64,000 nt of DNA, from NCBI RefSeq assembly GCF_029937755.1, contig NZ_JAPYPG010000006.1:1-64000 (forward strand), given 5' to 3'. The position numbers and the translations under genes are program-made. The notes under the pieces are model-generated. The model searched no databases, had not been told where the DNA came from, and saw only the letters and a program-made list of their open reading frames with translations. This document shows, in pieces, positions 48,500 to 58,693 of this stretch. This DNA comes from Henriciella sp. GTDB lineage: Bacteria > Pseudomonadota > Alphaproteobacteria > Caulobacterales > Hyphomonadaceae. Every line of letters starts with the position of its first letter. Within the stretch, counting starts at the first letter, position 1.

Positions 48500-50524
48500 A
48501 TGCGGGTAGCTTTCATCTTGTGTCTGATCTGGTGTCTGGGGCTTGTCACGCCAGCCACAGCGCAACGGATTGCGACCATTATCGGTAATTCGGACTATAC
48601 CCAGCGTGGCTGGGACCTCCCGAACCCTGCAAGCGATGCACGCCTCGTGGCGGCTGCCCTTGAGGCTGTCGGCTTCGAAACCGAGGTGCTGACCGATCTT
48701 GGCGAAAGTGATCTTGAGGCTGCCTTCATCCGGCATGGCCAGAAGCTCAAGGATGCCGGTCAGGAGAGTGTCGGCTTCTTCTATTATGCCGGACATGCCA
48801 TCCAGTCCGAGGGGCTCAACTATCTCATCCCGGTGGATGCCGCGCCGCGATCGGAAGCCGATGTCTGGGCGCAGGCCCCGCGGCTCGGCCAGCTGGTGGA
48901 GCTGCTGTCCATTGCCGGCAATCAGGCGAATTTCATCGTCCTCGATGCCTGCCGCGACAATCCGATGCCGATGAGTGTGCGCTCTGGTGGGGGCGGTCTG
49001 GCGGCGCCGGAACGGGTGCGCGGCACGCTGATCGCCTATGCGACCGCGCCGGGCAAGACGGCGTCTGACGGGCTCGGTGCCAATAGCCCTTATAGCGCGG
49101 CGCTGGCCACCTATCTCGTCCAGCCGGGCCTGGCCGCCGAAACCATGTTCCGCCGGGTTGCGACACGCGTCGAACGGGACACGAAATACACCCAGCAGCC
49201 CTGGACCGAATCCGGTCTTCGCGGTGAAACCGACTTCTGCTTTGCCGGCTGTGATGAGACGGTGAGCACCGTATCGGCCGAAACGGTGGCTTTGCAACTT
49301 GCCATGAAGAGCAACAGCGCCGACCTGCTCGACGCTTTCCTGCGCAGCTATCCGAAGGCCGCCAGCCGAAGCCTGGTCGAGGCCCGCGTCGAGGAGTTGC
49401 GCGCCCTCCCCGGACCAGCCCGTACCCTGCGCATCGAGGCCGCCGTTGACACAATTGCGAGCCCCGATGCCCTGCCGGTCGACATGCGCATGCTGCGCGC
49501 CATTATCTCGCGGTTGGCTCAGTCGGAACAGGATATCGACAAGGCCATTCTGAAGCTGCTGGAAGAGGGGAATCTCGACGCGGCCATCAAGGCGCTGCAG
49601 GCCTATTATGACGACAATGAAGATGCGCTCGGGCCGGACGAAAAACGCGTCATGCTGCACCAGATCGGCGCCTTTGCTGCCGATGCCGACATGCCGGTCG
49701 CGCGCGAAGCCTATGAGGCCCTGATCGATGTGGCGCCGTCAGACTATTATGCCCATCTGAGGCTGATCCGGCTGGCGCGGTTTACCCACGATATCGGGGC
49801 TGCCCGCCGCTACCTTGAGCGGGCCCGCACACTGTCGCCGGGCCGGGCGGAAGATAGCATCTTTCTCGACATCCAGGATGGGACGATCCGGGTCTATGAG
49901 GATAAGCTGGCCGAGGCTAGCGAGATCCTGCTGGACGCGGCGGAGAGGGCTGAAGCCGCCGGTCTCGACCGGCTGGAATCGCAGGCACGTACCAATGCCG
50001 CTCTCAGCTTCGCCATTCGCGGCGAGCATGAGACAGCGCGCGAGATGCTGGAAGAACTGATGCCGTGGCAGAGGCAGCGCGGTTTTGACCGGGACTTTGG
50101 TGTCGCCCTCTCGACGATGGGCAATATGGCATTGCTGGAAGACCGGCTGGATGCGGCCCGGCCTTTCTTCGAGGCTTATGTGGCGCTTGAAGAGGCGACC
50201 GGGCGGCCGCACTCACTGGCGACCGGATACCGGCAGCTCGCGTCGATCGACCTGAAGCTCGGCCATGCCGACGTGGCAAGGGCCGGATATCTGAGGTCGC
50301 TGGAGCTGTCGCGTGACATGGATTCGCCGGTGGGAGAGTTCTTCAGCCTGCTCGGCATTGCAGAGACCCAGTCTGCCGCGGGGCAGGGCGAGGCGGCCTG
50401 CGAAACGGTGGCCCGCGCCGGCCTGCTCTATGGCGACGACATGCGCGTCAGCCCCTCGACCGTCGAGACCATCAAGGGGTTGGGCTGTCCGTCAGACCTG
50501 ATCGAGGTCAGCGCGCTGGACTAG
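48500..50524 (+). CDS. Secreted caspase-family (C14) protein with C-terminal TPR-like region
   Basis: Signal peptide; FFYYAGHAIQSEGLNYLIPVDA (His) and FIVLDACRDNPM (Cys) dyad; TPR-like helical repeats from ~49560. Confidence 0.88.
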   Translation: MRVAFILCLIWCLGLVTPATAQRIATIIGNSDYTQRGWDLPNPASDARLVAAALEAVGFETEVLTDLGESDLEAAFIRHGQKLKDAGQESVGFFYYAGHAIQSEGLNYLIPVDAAPRSEADVWAQAPRLGQLVELLSIAGNQANFIVLDACRDNPMPMSVRSGGGGLAAPERVRGTLIAYATAPGKTASDGLGANSPYSAALATYLVQPGLAAETMFRRVATRVERDTKYTQQPWTESGLRGETDFCFAGCDETVSTVSAETVALQLAMKSNSADLLDAFLRSYPKAASRSLVEARVEELRALPGPARTLRIEAAVDTIASPDALPVDMRMLRAIISRLAQSEQDIDKAILKLLEEGNLDAAIKALQAYYDDNEDALGPDEKRVMLHQIGAFAADADMPVAREAYEALIDVAPSDYYAHLRLIRLARFTHDIGAARRYLERARTLSPGRAEDSIFLDIQDGTIRVYEDKLAEASEILLDAAERAEAAGLDRLESQARTNAALSFAIRGEHETAREMLEELMPWQRQRGFDRDFGVALSTMGNMALLEDRLDAARPFFEAYVALEEATGRPHSLATGYRQLASIDLKLGHADVARAGYLRSLELSRDMDSPVGEFFSLLGIAETQSAAGQGEAACETVARAGLLYGDDMRVSPSTVETIKGLGCPSDLIEVSALD

Positions 50525-50535
50525 CGGCGTGGCGC

Positions 50536-50934
50536 TCAGATGCAGGGCCAGTTGGTGCTTAGCTCCGCGATCAAATTCATGTTTGTTTCATCATCAAAGA
50601 AGACGGGGTCAACCGCGGCTGGCACATCCAGGTTAGAAGTGTTGGCCGAACCGCCACTTTCGTCATCATCACTCCCATGAAACTGAATGTTTCCCAAACT
50701 CAGCTTTAGTGTCACCTCTGCCAATCGGTCCTTTGGTTCCATCCCTTTCACGTGCTGATCGTTGACGGGTCGTGCCTGTGAAGTCTTTTCAACGAAATTC
50801 GCTGCTCTCAACATGAGAAGTTTGAAAAGTTGTTCACGCTTTTTGCAAACAACCTCCTTCTGTTCGTCTGATAGCTCTTTGCTGGCTTCAAAATTCGCCA
50901 GCTCCAAGAATAATTCTTTTCTCAGATGACCCAC
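50536..50934 (-). CDS. Orphan hypothetical protein
   Basis: 132-aa ORF, visibly lower GC than neighbours, no recognised motif. Confidence 0.5.
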   Translation of the reverse strand: MGHLRKELFLELANFEASKELSDEQKEVVCKKREQLFKLLMLRAANFVEKTSQARPVNDQHVKGMEPKDRLAEVTLKLSLGNIQFHGSDDDESGGSANTSNLDVPAAVDPVFFDDETNMNLIAELSTNWPCI

Positions 50935-51017
50935 CCGATCTCTCCCTCTCTAGATGTCAGACGCTCAACCCATAGCAGAAATTAGCCTTTTATTAACCAT
51001 AAAAACGTGGCGAGCTT

Positions 51018-51686
51018 TTATGGGGCGGCGGTGTCAGAGCTGACCTCAGGCAGGGTGAGGTAGGCATAGATCACATCGGCCATTTCGTCGGCGAAGGCCT
51101 GGCCCTCGAGGCGCATGACATGGCCGGCGCCATCCTTGCCGTAGAGGGCCTTTTCGACGAGCGCGGTGTTGGCGAGGTAGATCATCGTGTCGGCGGCGCG
51201 GTCGAGATCGTCACGCGCGATGCGGTCTTTCACGAGGTCGAGAAAGGCGCGGTTTCCGGCGCGGGCCTCGTCCCAGAGGTCTTTCCAGTCTTCGCCGATG
51301 AGATCCGGTCTCAGCCGCCCCTGCAGGTGAACCGCCCGCAGGATGTGGGCCTGTTCGCAGATAAAGGCGTGCGCGGCGCGGATCTGGCGGCGCAGGAGAG
51401 AACGCAGGTCGCTCTGGGCAATGTCGTCTTCGGTGATCGCGGCATGCGACAGCTGTTCGCGGCTGCGGTCGCGCCAGAGATCGAAGAGCAACGGCACGAG
51501 GGCCTGCTTGTTCTCGAAGCGGCGATAGACCGTTCCGACCGCGACGCCGGCTTCCTGGGCGAGCTCGGCCACACCGATCGTGTCGAAGTCCTTCTCGCGC
51601 AGCAGGCGTTCGAGTGCTGCCATCAGTTTCTCGCATGTCTGTTTTGACCGGGTCTGGGCCGCTGGTCTGGCACGGGGCTTTGACAC
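51018..51686 (-). CDS. TetR-family transcriptional regulator
   Basis: LLREKDFDTIGVAELAQEAGVAVGTVYRRFENKQALVPLLFD HTH. Confidence 0.9.
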   Translation of the reverse strand: MSKPRARPAAQTRSKQTCEKLMAALERLLREKDFDTIGVAELAQEAGVAVGTVYRRFENKQALVPLLFDLWRDRSREQLSHAAITEDDIAQSDLRSLLRRQIRAAHAFICEQAHILRAVHLQGRLRPDLIGEDWKDLWDEARAGNRAFLDLVKDRIARDDLDRAADTMIYLANTALVEKALYGKDGAGHVMRLEGQAFADEMADVIYAYLTLPEVSSDTAAP

Positions 51687-51711
51687 GTCACGTTCTCCGT
51701 AGTATGCGAAA

Positions 51712-51726
51712 GTGAATTCACATTCA
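51712..51726. promoter_or_regulatory. Candidate TetR operator
   Basis: GTGAATTCAC palindrome (51712-51721) overlapping TGAAT-N4-ATTCA (51713-51726), 26 bp upstream of tetR start. Confidence 0.55.
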
Positions 51727-51846
51727 CATTATGGGTGCGTCACACGGAAGTCAATTCAGGTAAGATGGTCTGCAGGCTGGAATGCAGGCCCCCGGAACCT
51801 GATCGCCGCGCGCGCCCTGATGGAGCAGGAACAGAAGGAATGAACG

Positions 51847-52611
51847 ATGTTTGAGGGGATCATGAAGGAGGCTGAACTCCTTCTCGGCTTTGCCGCCGTC
51901 GCGGTCATCTGGCTTGTCATGATTGCCATGGACGTCTGGCGCCGGGCGAAGGGCCTGAAGCGCCGGACCACCAGCCCCATGCGCCAGTGGTTTGCGAGCA
52001 TTGGCATCCTGTGGGGCCTGGCTGCGATCTCCGTCTGGGCGTGGATGGCGTCCGGGCGCACGCTTGCCGATCTCGGCTTCAGTTCGGGGGAGGCCGGTGG
52101 CTGGCGCCTCGGGCTTGCCTGGGGGCTGGCGATTGCCTTTGCCGGGCAGCAGGTCATCCAGCTCATCGCTATCCGGCGCAATGAAGAGACCCGTACCCAG
52201 GTGAAGGACGTCGTGTTCGGGAGCGGTGACTATGACCAGATCATGCCGCGCCGGCGCAAGGATGTCTGGGGCTACCAGCTTCTTGCTGTCACGGCCGGTA
52301 TCACCGAGGAAGTGGTCTTCCGGGCCTTCCTGATCAGCCTGTTTGCGCTGTGGATGCCAATCTGGCTCGCGGCCGTGGCGGCGCTCGCCATGTTCATCGT
52401 GGCGCATGCCTATCAGGGTGTGCAGGGGCTGGTGCGGATCCTGCCGGTGAGCATTGTGCTGACGCTCTGCTACGTCCTCTCGGGATCGCTGTGGCCGGGC
52501 ATCTTCCTGCATGTGGCCGTCGATGTGCTGAGCGGGCTGATGGTCTGGGTGATCCTGCCGCGCGAGGGCTATGTCGAGGTCCAGCCCAGGACCGAAGGGG
52601 CGCCAGCCTGA
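51847..52611 (+). CDS. CPBP-family intramembrane glutamic endopeptidase
   Basis: ITEEVVFRAFLISLF, HAYQGVQGLV, GIFLHVAVDVLSG. Confidence 0.87.
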   Translation: MFEGIMKEAELLLGFAAVAVIWLVMIAMDVWRRAKGLKRRTTSPMRQWFASIGILWGLAAISVWAWMASGRTLADLGFSSGEAGGWRLGLAWGLAIAFAGQQVIQLIAIRRNEETRTQVKDVVFGSGDYDQIMPRRRKDVWGYQLLAVTAGITEEVVFRAFLISLFALWMPIWLAAVAALAMFIVAHAYQGVQGLVRILPVSIVLTLCYVLSGSLWPGIFLHVAVDVLSGLMVWVILPREGYVEVQPRTEGAPA

Positions 52612-52697
52612 TTTTGTCCACAGGCTGCGCTCAAGCCTGTGCATCACCGCAATCAGATCGTTCCGCCGGGCGGTCTTGTGCGTTACACTGGCTGGCT

Positions 52698-54530
52698 ATG
52701 TCCTCACCCGTCCGCATCCCCGATGGCTTCGTCGAAGAACTGAAGGCGCGCATCCGCCCTTCGGATGTGATCGGGCGCAAGGTGAAGCTGAAGAAGCAGG
52801 GCAAGGAATGGGTTGGCCTGTCGCCCTTCACCAATGAGAAAAGCCCGAGCTTCTACGTCAACGACCAGAAGCGCATCTTCAAGGATTTCTCCTCCGGTAT
52901 CGGGGGCGACGTCATCGCCTTCATCATGGAGACCGAGCGGCTCTCTTTCATGGAAGCGGTCGAGAAGCTCGCCGACGAGGCGGGGATGCAACTCCCCAAG
53001 GCGACGCCTCAGGACGAGGAAACCTATGACCGGCGCAAGCGGCTCTATGAGTGCTGTGAGGCGGCGTGTGCGTTCTATGAGGACAGGCTGCGTGCGGCCG
53101 AAGGCACCGAGGCGCGGACCTATCTCGAAGGCCGGGGGCTCAGCGCGGGCGCCTGGGCGCGCCACCGTCTGGGCTATGCGCCCGATGACTGGCGCACCAC
53201 GATCGAGCATCTGAAGTCGAAGGGCTTCACGATGAAGGAGATCATGGAGGCCGGCCTCGCTGTCCAGAAAGAGGGCGGCGGCGACCCGTATGACCGGTTC
53301 CGCGGCCGGGTGATCTTCCCGATCACGGACGTGCGCGGCCAGGTCATCGCATTCGGGGGCCGGGGGCTGCAGCCGGATGCCAAGCCGAAATATCTCAATT
53401 CCAATGATACCGAGCTCTTCCACAAGGGCCGCGTGCTCTATCGCTACAAGGATGCACGCGAGGCGTTCGGCTCGACCGATGAAGGCGGGCTGATCGTCTG
53501 CGAAGGCTATATGGATGCCATCGCGCTGGCGGAAGCCGGCTTTGGCCATGCCGTGGCCCCGCTGGGCACCGCGCTGACGGAAGACCAGCTTGGCCTGCTC
53601 TGGCGCGCCGGGCCGGAACCGGTGCTGTGCTTCGATGGCGATGCCGCCGGCCTGCGCGCCGCCTACCGCTCCATCGAGCGGGCCTTGCCACACCTGGAGC
53701 CGGGCCGGTCGCTCTTCTTCTGCCTGCTGGGCGACGGCATGGATCCGGATGACCTGATCCGCCAGTCTGGCCCTGAGGCCATGCGCTCGGCGCTGGAGCA
53801 TTCCCTGCCGCTGGTCGAGGTTCTGTGGCGGCGCGAGCGTGACGCCGAAGCCATCGACACGCCGGAACGCCAGGCCGGGCTGGAGTCGCGGCTGATGCAG
53901 GCGGCCGCCCAGATCCGCAACCCGGCAGTGAAGTCCGCCTATGAGCGTGACCTGAAATCCCGCATGCGCGACCATCTCTGGCAGCAGCGCAAGTCGAAGC
54001 GCGGCAGTGGCGGCCAGCGGGGGCAGCGTGGAGAGCCTGCTCCGAAGGGCGCCCCGCAGACCGGCACGCCCGCCAAGACACGCGGCCTCGGCCTGCTCGT
54101 GCGCGCCATCGATAGCCCCCACCTGATCGACATTGCGCTGGAAACGCTGACAATGGCGGCATTCCCCGATCCGGATGTCGCCGCGATCCGCGATGTGCTG
54201 ATTTCCTCAGCCGAGGCAGACAAGGGTGTTGACCGGGGCGTAATCCGTGACCATTTAGTATCTCGAGGTAACACGCGCGCTGCAGACTTGCTGGAATCTT
54301 ATCCCGAAATTCCTGAGATTGCCCCGGATGGCCCAGAGGAACGGGAATGGCTGATCGCCTTGGAGCAATATGTGGCCAGAGAAGAGTCCGGACCTTACGG
54401 TTCGGCCGGTGCCGGTGATGAGGTGACGTCGTCACCCGAAAGCTGGCGGCGGCTGCATCACGAGGTGTCGGAACGCAAGGCCCGTGCGGCGCGTCTCAAC
54501 GAGGCAGCAGAGCAGGTGGATCGGGATTGA
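52698..54530 (+). CDS. dnaG: DNA primase
   Basis: IPDGFVEELKARIRPSDVIGRKVKLKKQGKEWVGLSPF, GRGLQPDAKPKYLNSNDTELFHKGRVLY, VCEGYMDAIAL; start re-set from 52350. Confidence 0.95.
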   Translation: MSSPVRIPDGFVEELKARIRPSDVIGRKVKLKKQGKEWVGLSPFTNEKSPSFYVNDQKRIFKDFSSGIGGDVIAFIMETERLSFMEAVEKLADEAGMQLPKATPQDEETYDRRKRLYECCEAACAFYEDRLRAAEGTEARTYLEGRGLSAGAWARHRLGYAPDDWRTTIEHLKSKGFTMKEIMEAGLAVQKEGGGDPYDRFRGRVIFPITDVRGQVIAFGGRGLQPDAKPKYLNSNDTELFHKGRVLYRYKDAREAFGSTDEGGLIVCEGYMDAIALAEAGFGHAVAPLGTALTEDQLGLLWRAGPEPVLCFDGDAAGLRAAYRSIERALPHLEPGRSLFFCLLGDGMDPDDLIRQSGPEAMRSALEHSLPLVEVLWRRERDAEAIDTPERQAGLESRLMQAAAQIRNPAVKSAYERDLKSRMRDHLWQQRKSKRGSGGQRGQRGEPAPKGAPQTGTPAKTRGLGLLVRAIDSPHLIDIALETLTMAAFPDPDVAAIRDVLISSAEADKGVDRGVIRDHLVSRGNTRAADLLESYPEIPEIAPDGPEEREWLIALEQYVAREESGPYGSAGAGDEVTSSPESWRRLHHEVSERKARAARLNEAAEQVDRD

Positions 54531-54593
54531 TCCACTGGCATAAAGGACCAAGTTGTTGCAGAGAGCGGCTGCGGCGACAGGCGGGAGAACTAC

Positions 54594-56564
54594 ATGGCGA
54601 AAGCCCAGAAGAGTGAACATGAGGACGGCGAAGTGGAAACGGAAGACCGTCCGGTCCTCGATCTGAACGATTCCAACGTCAAGAAATTCATCAAGCAGGC
54701 CAAGGCCAAGGGCTATGTCACGCATGACGAGCTCAACAATGTCCTGCCGTCCGATGAACTGACATCCGACCAGATTGAAGACACCATGTCGGCCCTGTCC
54801 GAAATGGGCATTCAGGTCGTCGAGAACGAAGACGATGTCGACAACTCTTCCGGCGCCAAGACAACGGCCGTCACAAAGACCGGCACGGGCGCGGTCGCCA
54901 AGAAGGGCAATGCCCGTGGCGCCGACCGCACCGATGATCCGGTGCGCATGTATCTGCGCGAGATGGGCGCGGTCGAACTGCTCTCGCGCGAAGGCGAGAT
55001 CGCGATTGCCAAGCGCATCGAGGCTGGCCGCGATGCGATGATCCGCGGCCTGTGCGAAAGCCCGCTGACCTTCGAAGCCATGATGGTGTGGCGCGACGAG
55101 CTTATGAATGAGCGCATCCTGCTGCGCGACCTGATCGATCTCGAAACGACCTATGGCGCGGAAAATCCGACGCCGGAGCCGGAAGAGAAGACCGAAGAGC
55201 AGAAGGAAGCCGAAGCCAAGGAACGCGAGAACGAGACCACCGAAGAGCGTCTCGCCCGCGAGGAGCGCGAGGACGAGGAAGAAGGCGCGGCCATGTCCAT
55301 GTCGGCCATGGAAGCGGAACTCCGCGACGGTGTGCTCGGCAAGCTCGACGAGATGGCGCTCGCCTTCCACCAGTACCGCAAGCTGCAGGAAAAGCTGGTC
55401 GACAAGCGTCTTGAGGGCAAGGGCCTGACCGACAAGCAGCGCGAGGAATACGACACGCTTGCCCAATCCATCGTCGACAATCTCAAGACGATGCACATCA
55501 ACAATGCGCGGATCGAGGCGCTGGTCGAGCAGCTCTATGCCATCAACAAGAAGCTGATGGGCCTTGAGGGCAAGCTGATGCGGCTGGCCGATGCGCATGG
55601 CGTTCCGCGTAAGGAATTCCTCGACTTCTATTTTGGCAACGAGCTCAATCCGAACTGGAAGGAGACCGTTCTCGAGAGGTCGAAGTCGACCAAGAAGTGG
55701 GACAAGTTCTTCGAAAGGGAAGAAGCTCAGGTCGACGAAATCCGCGAGGAAATCTCTGCCGTCGCGCAAGAGATCGGCGTGCCGATCGACGACTATCGCC
55801 TGATCGTCCAGCGCGTCCAGAAGGGTGAGCGCGAAGCCCGCGTCGCCAAGAAGGAAATGGTCGAGGCCAACCTGCGCCTCGTGATCTCGATCGCCAAGAA
55901 GTACACCAATCGCGGCCTGCAATTCCTGGATCTCATCCAGGAGGGCAATATCGGCCTGATGAAGGCGGTCGACAAGTTCGAATACCGCCGCGGCTACAAG
56001 TTCTCGACCTATGCGACCTGGTGGATTCGCCAGGCCATCACGCGCTCCATCGCCGACCAGGCCCGCACGATCCGTATTCCGGTGCACATGATCGAGACGA
56101 TCAACAAGATCGTCCGCTCGCAGCGCCAAATGCTGCATGAGATCGGCCGCGAACCGACGCCGGAAGAGCTTGCTGAAAAGCTCGGCCTGCCGCTGGAGAA
56201 GATCCGCAAGGTGCTGAAGATCGCGAAAGAGCCGATCTCGCTCGAGACCCCGATTGGCGACGACGAGGACTCAAACCTCGGCGACTTCATCGAGGACAAG
56301 ATGGCGCTCCTGCCCGTCGACAGCGCGATCCAGTCCAACCTCCGCGAAACGACGACCCGCGTGCTCGCCTCGCTCACCCCGCGTGAAGAACGTGTCCTGC
56401 GCATGCGCTTCGGCATCGGCATGAACACCGACCACACGCTGGAAGAAGTCGGCCAGCAATTCTCGGTGACGCGTGAGCGTATCCGCCAGATCGAAGCGAA
56501 GGCGCTGCGCAAGCTGAAGCACCCGAGCCGGTCACGGAAGCTGCGGAGTTTCCTGGATACTTAA
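54594..56564 (+). CDS. rpoD: RNA polymerase sigma factor RpoD (sigma-70)
   Basis: [91 protein letters not shown]. Confidence 0.98.
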   Translation: MAKAQKSEHEDGEVETEDRPVLDLNDSNVKKFIKQAKAKGYVTHDELNNVLPSDELTSDQIEDTMSALSEMGIQVVENEDDVDNSSGAKTTAVTKTGTGAVAKKGNARGADRTDDPVRMYLREMGAVELLSREGEIAIAKRIEAGRDAMIRGLCESPLTFEAMMVWRDELMNERILLRDLIDLETTYGAENPTPEPEEKTEEQKEAEAKERENETTEERLAREEREDEEEGAAMSMSAMEAELRDGVLGKLDEMALAFHQYRKLQEKLVDKRLEGKGLTDKQREEYDTLAQSIVDNLKTMHINNARIEALVEQLYAINKKLMGLEGKLMRLADAHGVPRKEFLDFYFGNELNPNWKETVLERSKSTKKWDKFFEREEAQVDEIREEISAVAQEIGVPIDDYRLIVQRVQKGEREARVAKKEMVEANLRLVISIAKKYTNRGLQFLDLIQEGNIGLMKAVDKFEYRRGYKFSTYATWWIRQAITRSIADQARTIRIPVHMIETINKIVRSQRQMLHEIGREPTPEELAEKLGLPLEKIRKVLKIAKEPISLETPIGDDEDSNLGDFIEDKMALLPVDSAIQSNLRETTTRVLASLTPREERVLRMRFGIGMNTDHTLEEVGQQFSVTRERIRQIEAKALRKLKHPSRSRKLRSFLDT

Positions 56565-56572
56565 GTTTCGAA

Positions 56573-56600
56573 AAGGCGGCCTGCGGGCCGCCTTTTTTAT
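56573..56600 (+). terminator. Rho-independent terminator of rpoD
   Basis: AAAGGCGGCC-TGCG-GGCCGCCTTTTTTATT. Confidence 0.85.
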
Positions 56601-56694
56601 TGCTCTTTCAGATGTGACCGCTGCGGCGGCCTCCGGGAACAACTGTTTTGTGCGCGTGTTCAGACCGCAGGCACCGTGACAAGGGAGCGCCCCC

Positions 56695-57177
56695 ATGAAA
56701 CTCGAAGGATCCTGTCACTGCGGGACGGTGAACCTCACCGTCGAGTCGCCGCATCCTTATCCCTACATGCTTTGCTATTGTTCGATCTGCCGCAAGACGG
56801 CCGGCACGGGTGGCTATGCGATCAATCTCGGCGCAAAGGCCGACACGCTGAGCGTAGAGGGCGAGGACACCGTACGGACCTTCCATGCCATCCTCCACGA
56901 TGAGGGCGACAAGGAGAGCCCCGGCGAACGGGCGTTCTGTAGCAAGTGCGGTACCGCGCTCTGGGCCTTCGATGAGCGCTGGCGGGATCTCATCCATCCG
57001 CATGCCTCCGCCATCGATACGGACCTGCCGACGCCTCCGGAGCGCACCCACATCATGCTGGCGAGCAAGGCGTCCTGGGTCGAGCCGGATATACGGGAAG
57101 AGGACAAGGCCTTCGATGTCTACCCCGATGAAAGCATCGCCGACTGGCACAGGCGTCTCGGCCTTGAGCAATCATAG
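56695..57177 (+). CDS. GFA/CENP-V family zinc-binding protein
   Basis: GSCHCGTVNL, CYCSICRKTAG, FCSKCGTALWAFDERW. Confidence 0.9.
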   Translation: MKLEGSCHCGTVNLTVESPHPYPYMLCYCSICRKTAGTGGYAINLGAKADTLSVEGEDTVRTFHAILHDEGDKESPGERAFCSKCGTALWAFDERWRDLIHPHASAIDTDLPTPPERTHIMLASKASWVEPDIREEDKAFDVYPDESIADWHRRLGLEQS

Positions 57178-57245
57178 GCGCAAGATTCAGGTCGCCCGCC
57201 TCATTCATGTGCGATAGCGTCGTCACGAGAGACCGGAGCGAGGCC

Positions 57246-57989
57246 ATGACCCATCCCATCCGTATCGGTATTGGCGGCTGGAATTATGAGCCGTGGGAGG
57301 AGACGTTCTATCCCGAGGACGTCGCCAAGAAGCGACAGCTTGAATACGCCTCTCAGCAGCTTACCGCCATCGAGATCAACTCCACTTTCTATCGCAATCA
57401 GAAGCCGCATGTCTTCGAGAATTGGGCCTCTCAGACGCCGGACGGCTTCAGGTTCACCGTCAAGGCGCAGCGCTTCACGACCTCCCGCAAGACACCCGAC
57501 GAGATGAAGGAGGCGATCGACTGGTTCGTCGGTGGCGGCGTGACGAAGCTTGGCGACCGGCTGGGCGCGATCAACTGGCAGTTTCCGAAGGGGCGGACAT
57601 TCGATGCCGACTATTTCTCGGCTTTCCTTGAGCGCCTGCCGAAGGAGCATGACGGGGTGGCGCTGCGCCATGCCATCGAAGTGCGGAACGAGACGTTCAA
57701 GACGGAAGAATTCACCGACCTCCTGACGCAGCATGATTGCGCGCTGGTCTTCTCCGATGCAGAGGACTGGCCGATGCCGGATGTGGAGACGGCGGGCTTT
57801 GCCTATGCCCGGCTGCAGGAGAGCCGCGAGACCTACAAGGCAGGCTACGCGCCCAAGGCGCTTGATGGCTGGGCCGGAAAGCTCAAGGCCTGGGCGAAGA
57901 CGCGCGACGTCTATGCCTTTTTTATCTCCGGCGCCAAGGCGCGTGACCCGTTGGCGGCGATGGCGCTGATCGAGCGCGTGGGCCGGTAG
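57246..57989 (+). CDS. DUF72 domain-containing protein
   Basis: IRIGIGGWNYEPWEETFYPEDVAKKRQLEYASQQLTAIEINSTFYRNQKP. Confidence 0.92.
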   Translation: MTHPIRIGIGGWNYEPWEETFYPEDVAKKRQLEYASQQLTAIEINSTFYRNQKPHVFENWASQTPDGFRFTVKAQRFTTSRKTPDEMKEAIDWFVGGGVTKLGDRLGAINWQFPKGRTFDADYFSAFLERLPKEHDGVALRHAIEVRNETFKTEEFTDLLTQHDCALVFSDAEDWPMPDVETAGFAYARLQESRETYKAGYAPKALDGWAGKLKAWAKTRDVYAFFISGAKARDPLAAMALIERVGR

Positions 57990-57995
57990 TCGGTA

Positions 57996-58475
57996 TTACG
58001 GCCCAACCGGGCCGCCCTGGTGGCCGTCGCCGAACTCGCTTGGCGGCTTCCAGAGGAGAAAGCCGCCGACGAGGGCGAACACCCCTCCTAACAGAAGTCC
58101 GAACCATTTGCGCATGAACGCCGTCATGCCGTCCGTCAGTTCGGCCTCGCAATCCTCGCCGGCCGGGCAGGGGGCAGCAAGCACATCGACGGCCTTGCCA
58201 CGCGGATAGGCCGAGCGTGATGCCTTGACTTGCGCCTTGAAGCGGCGGACCTCGCCCTCAAGCGTTTCATACTGGATGACCGGATGATACTTGTTGCGGT
58301 CCTCGTAAAAGGCGTATTCCAGCGCCTCATACCCCACGACAATGCCGATCACACGCTCTGAGGCTTTCTCGACGGCAACAAAGCGCGCGCGCTCCTTGAG
58401 TGCGATACCAATGACGAAAAGGCCAATGGCGAGGCCTCCCAGTCCGACGATCCTGAATACGATCCTGGCGATCAT
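57996..58475 (-). CDS. DUF3592-like membrane protein
   Basis: Two TM segments flanking a soluble region; YHPVIQYETLEGEVRRFKAQ. Confidence 0.65.
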   Translation of the reverse strand: MIARIVFRIVGLGGLAIGLFVIGIALKERARFVAVEKASERVIGIVVGYEALEYAFYEDRNKYHPVIQYETLEGEVRRFKAQVKASRSAYPRGKAVDVLAAPCPAGEDCEAELTDGMTAFMRKWFGLLLGGVFALVGGFLLWKPPSEFGDGHQGGPVGP

Positions 58476-58693
58476 GACCCATCCACCTCCTCGCGATTAT
58501 ACGCACCCTCATTGGCCAGCTTGACCTGATTCACGCCGCTGTCATGCCTCCTCCGGGGCAGGCAGGGCTTGCGGCGTTCAGATTTCTCGTCCAGCGTCTG
58601 CAGCCCGTGCAACTGCAAGGGGTTGAGCGGCGTTCTGTTGGAGGTTAACAGGCGCGCCGCCGCGAGCCTCCTCGAAATGGAAAGACACTCCCC

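Noticed and set aside
48482-49660. 392-aa - strand ORF opposite the caspase gene
   Set aside because: Antisense to clear catalytic motifs.
52704-54122. 472-aa - strand ORF opposite dnaG
   Set aside because: Antisense shadow of a conserved gene, no motifs.
54432-56138. 568-aa - strand ORF opposite rpoD
   Set aside because: Antisense to rpoD; composition reflects reverse-complement codons.
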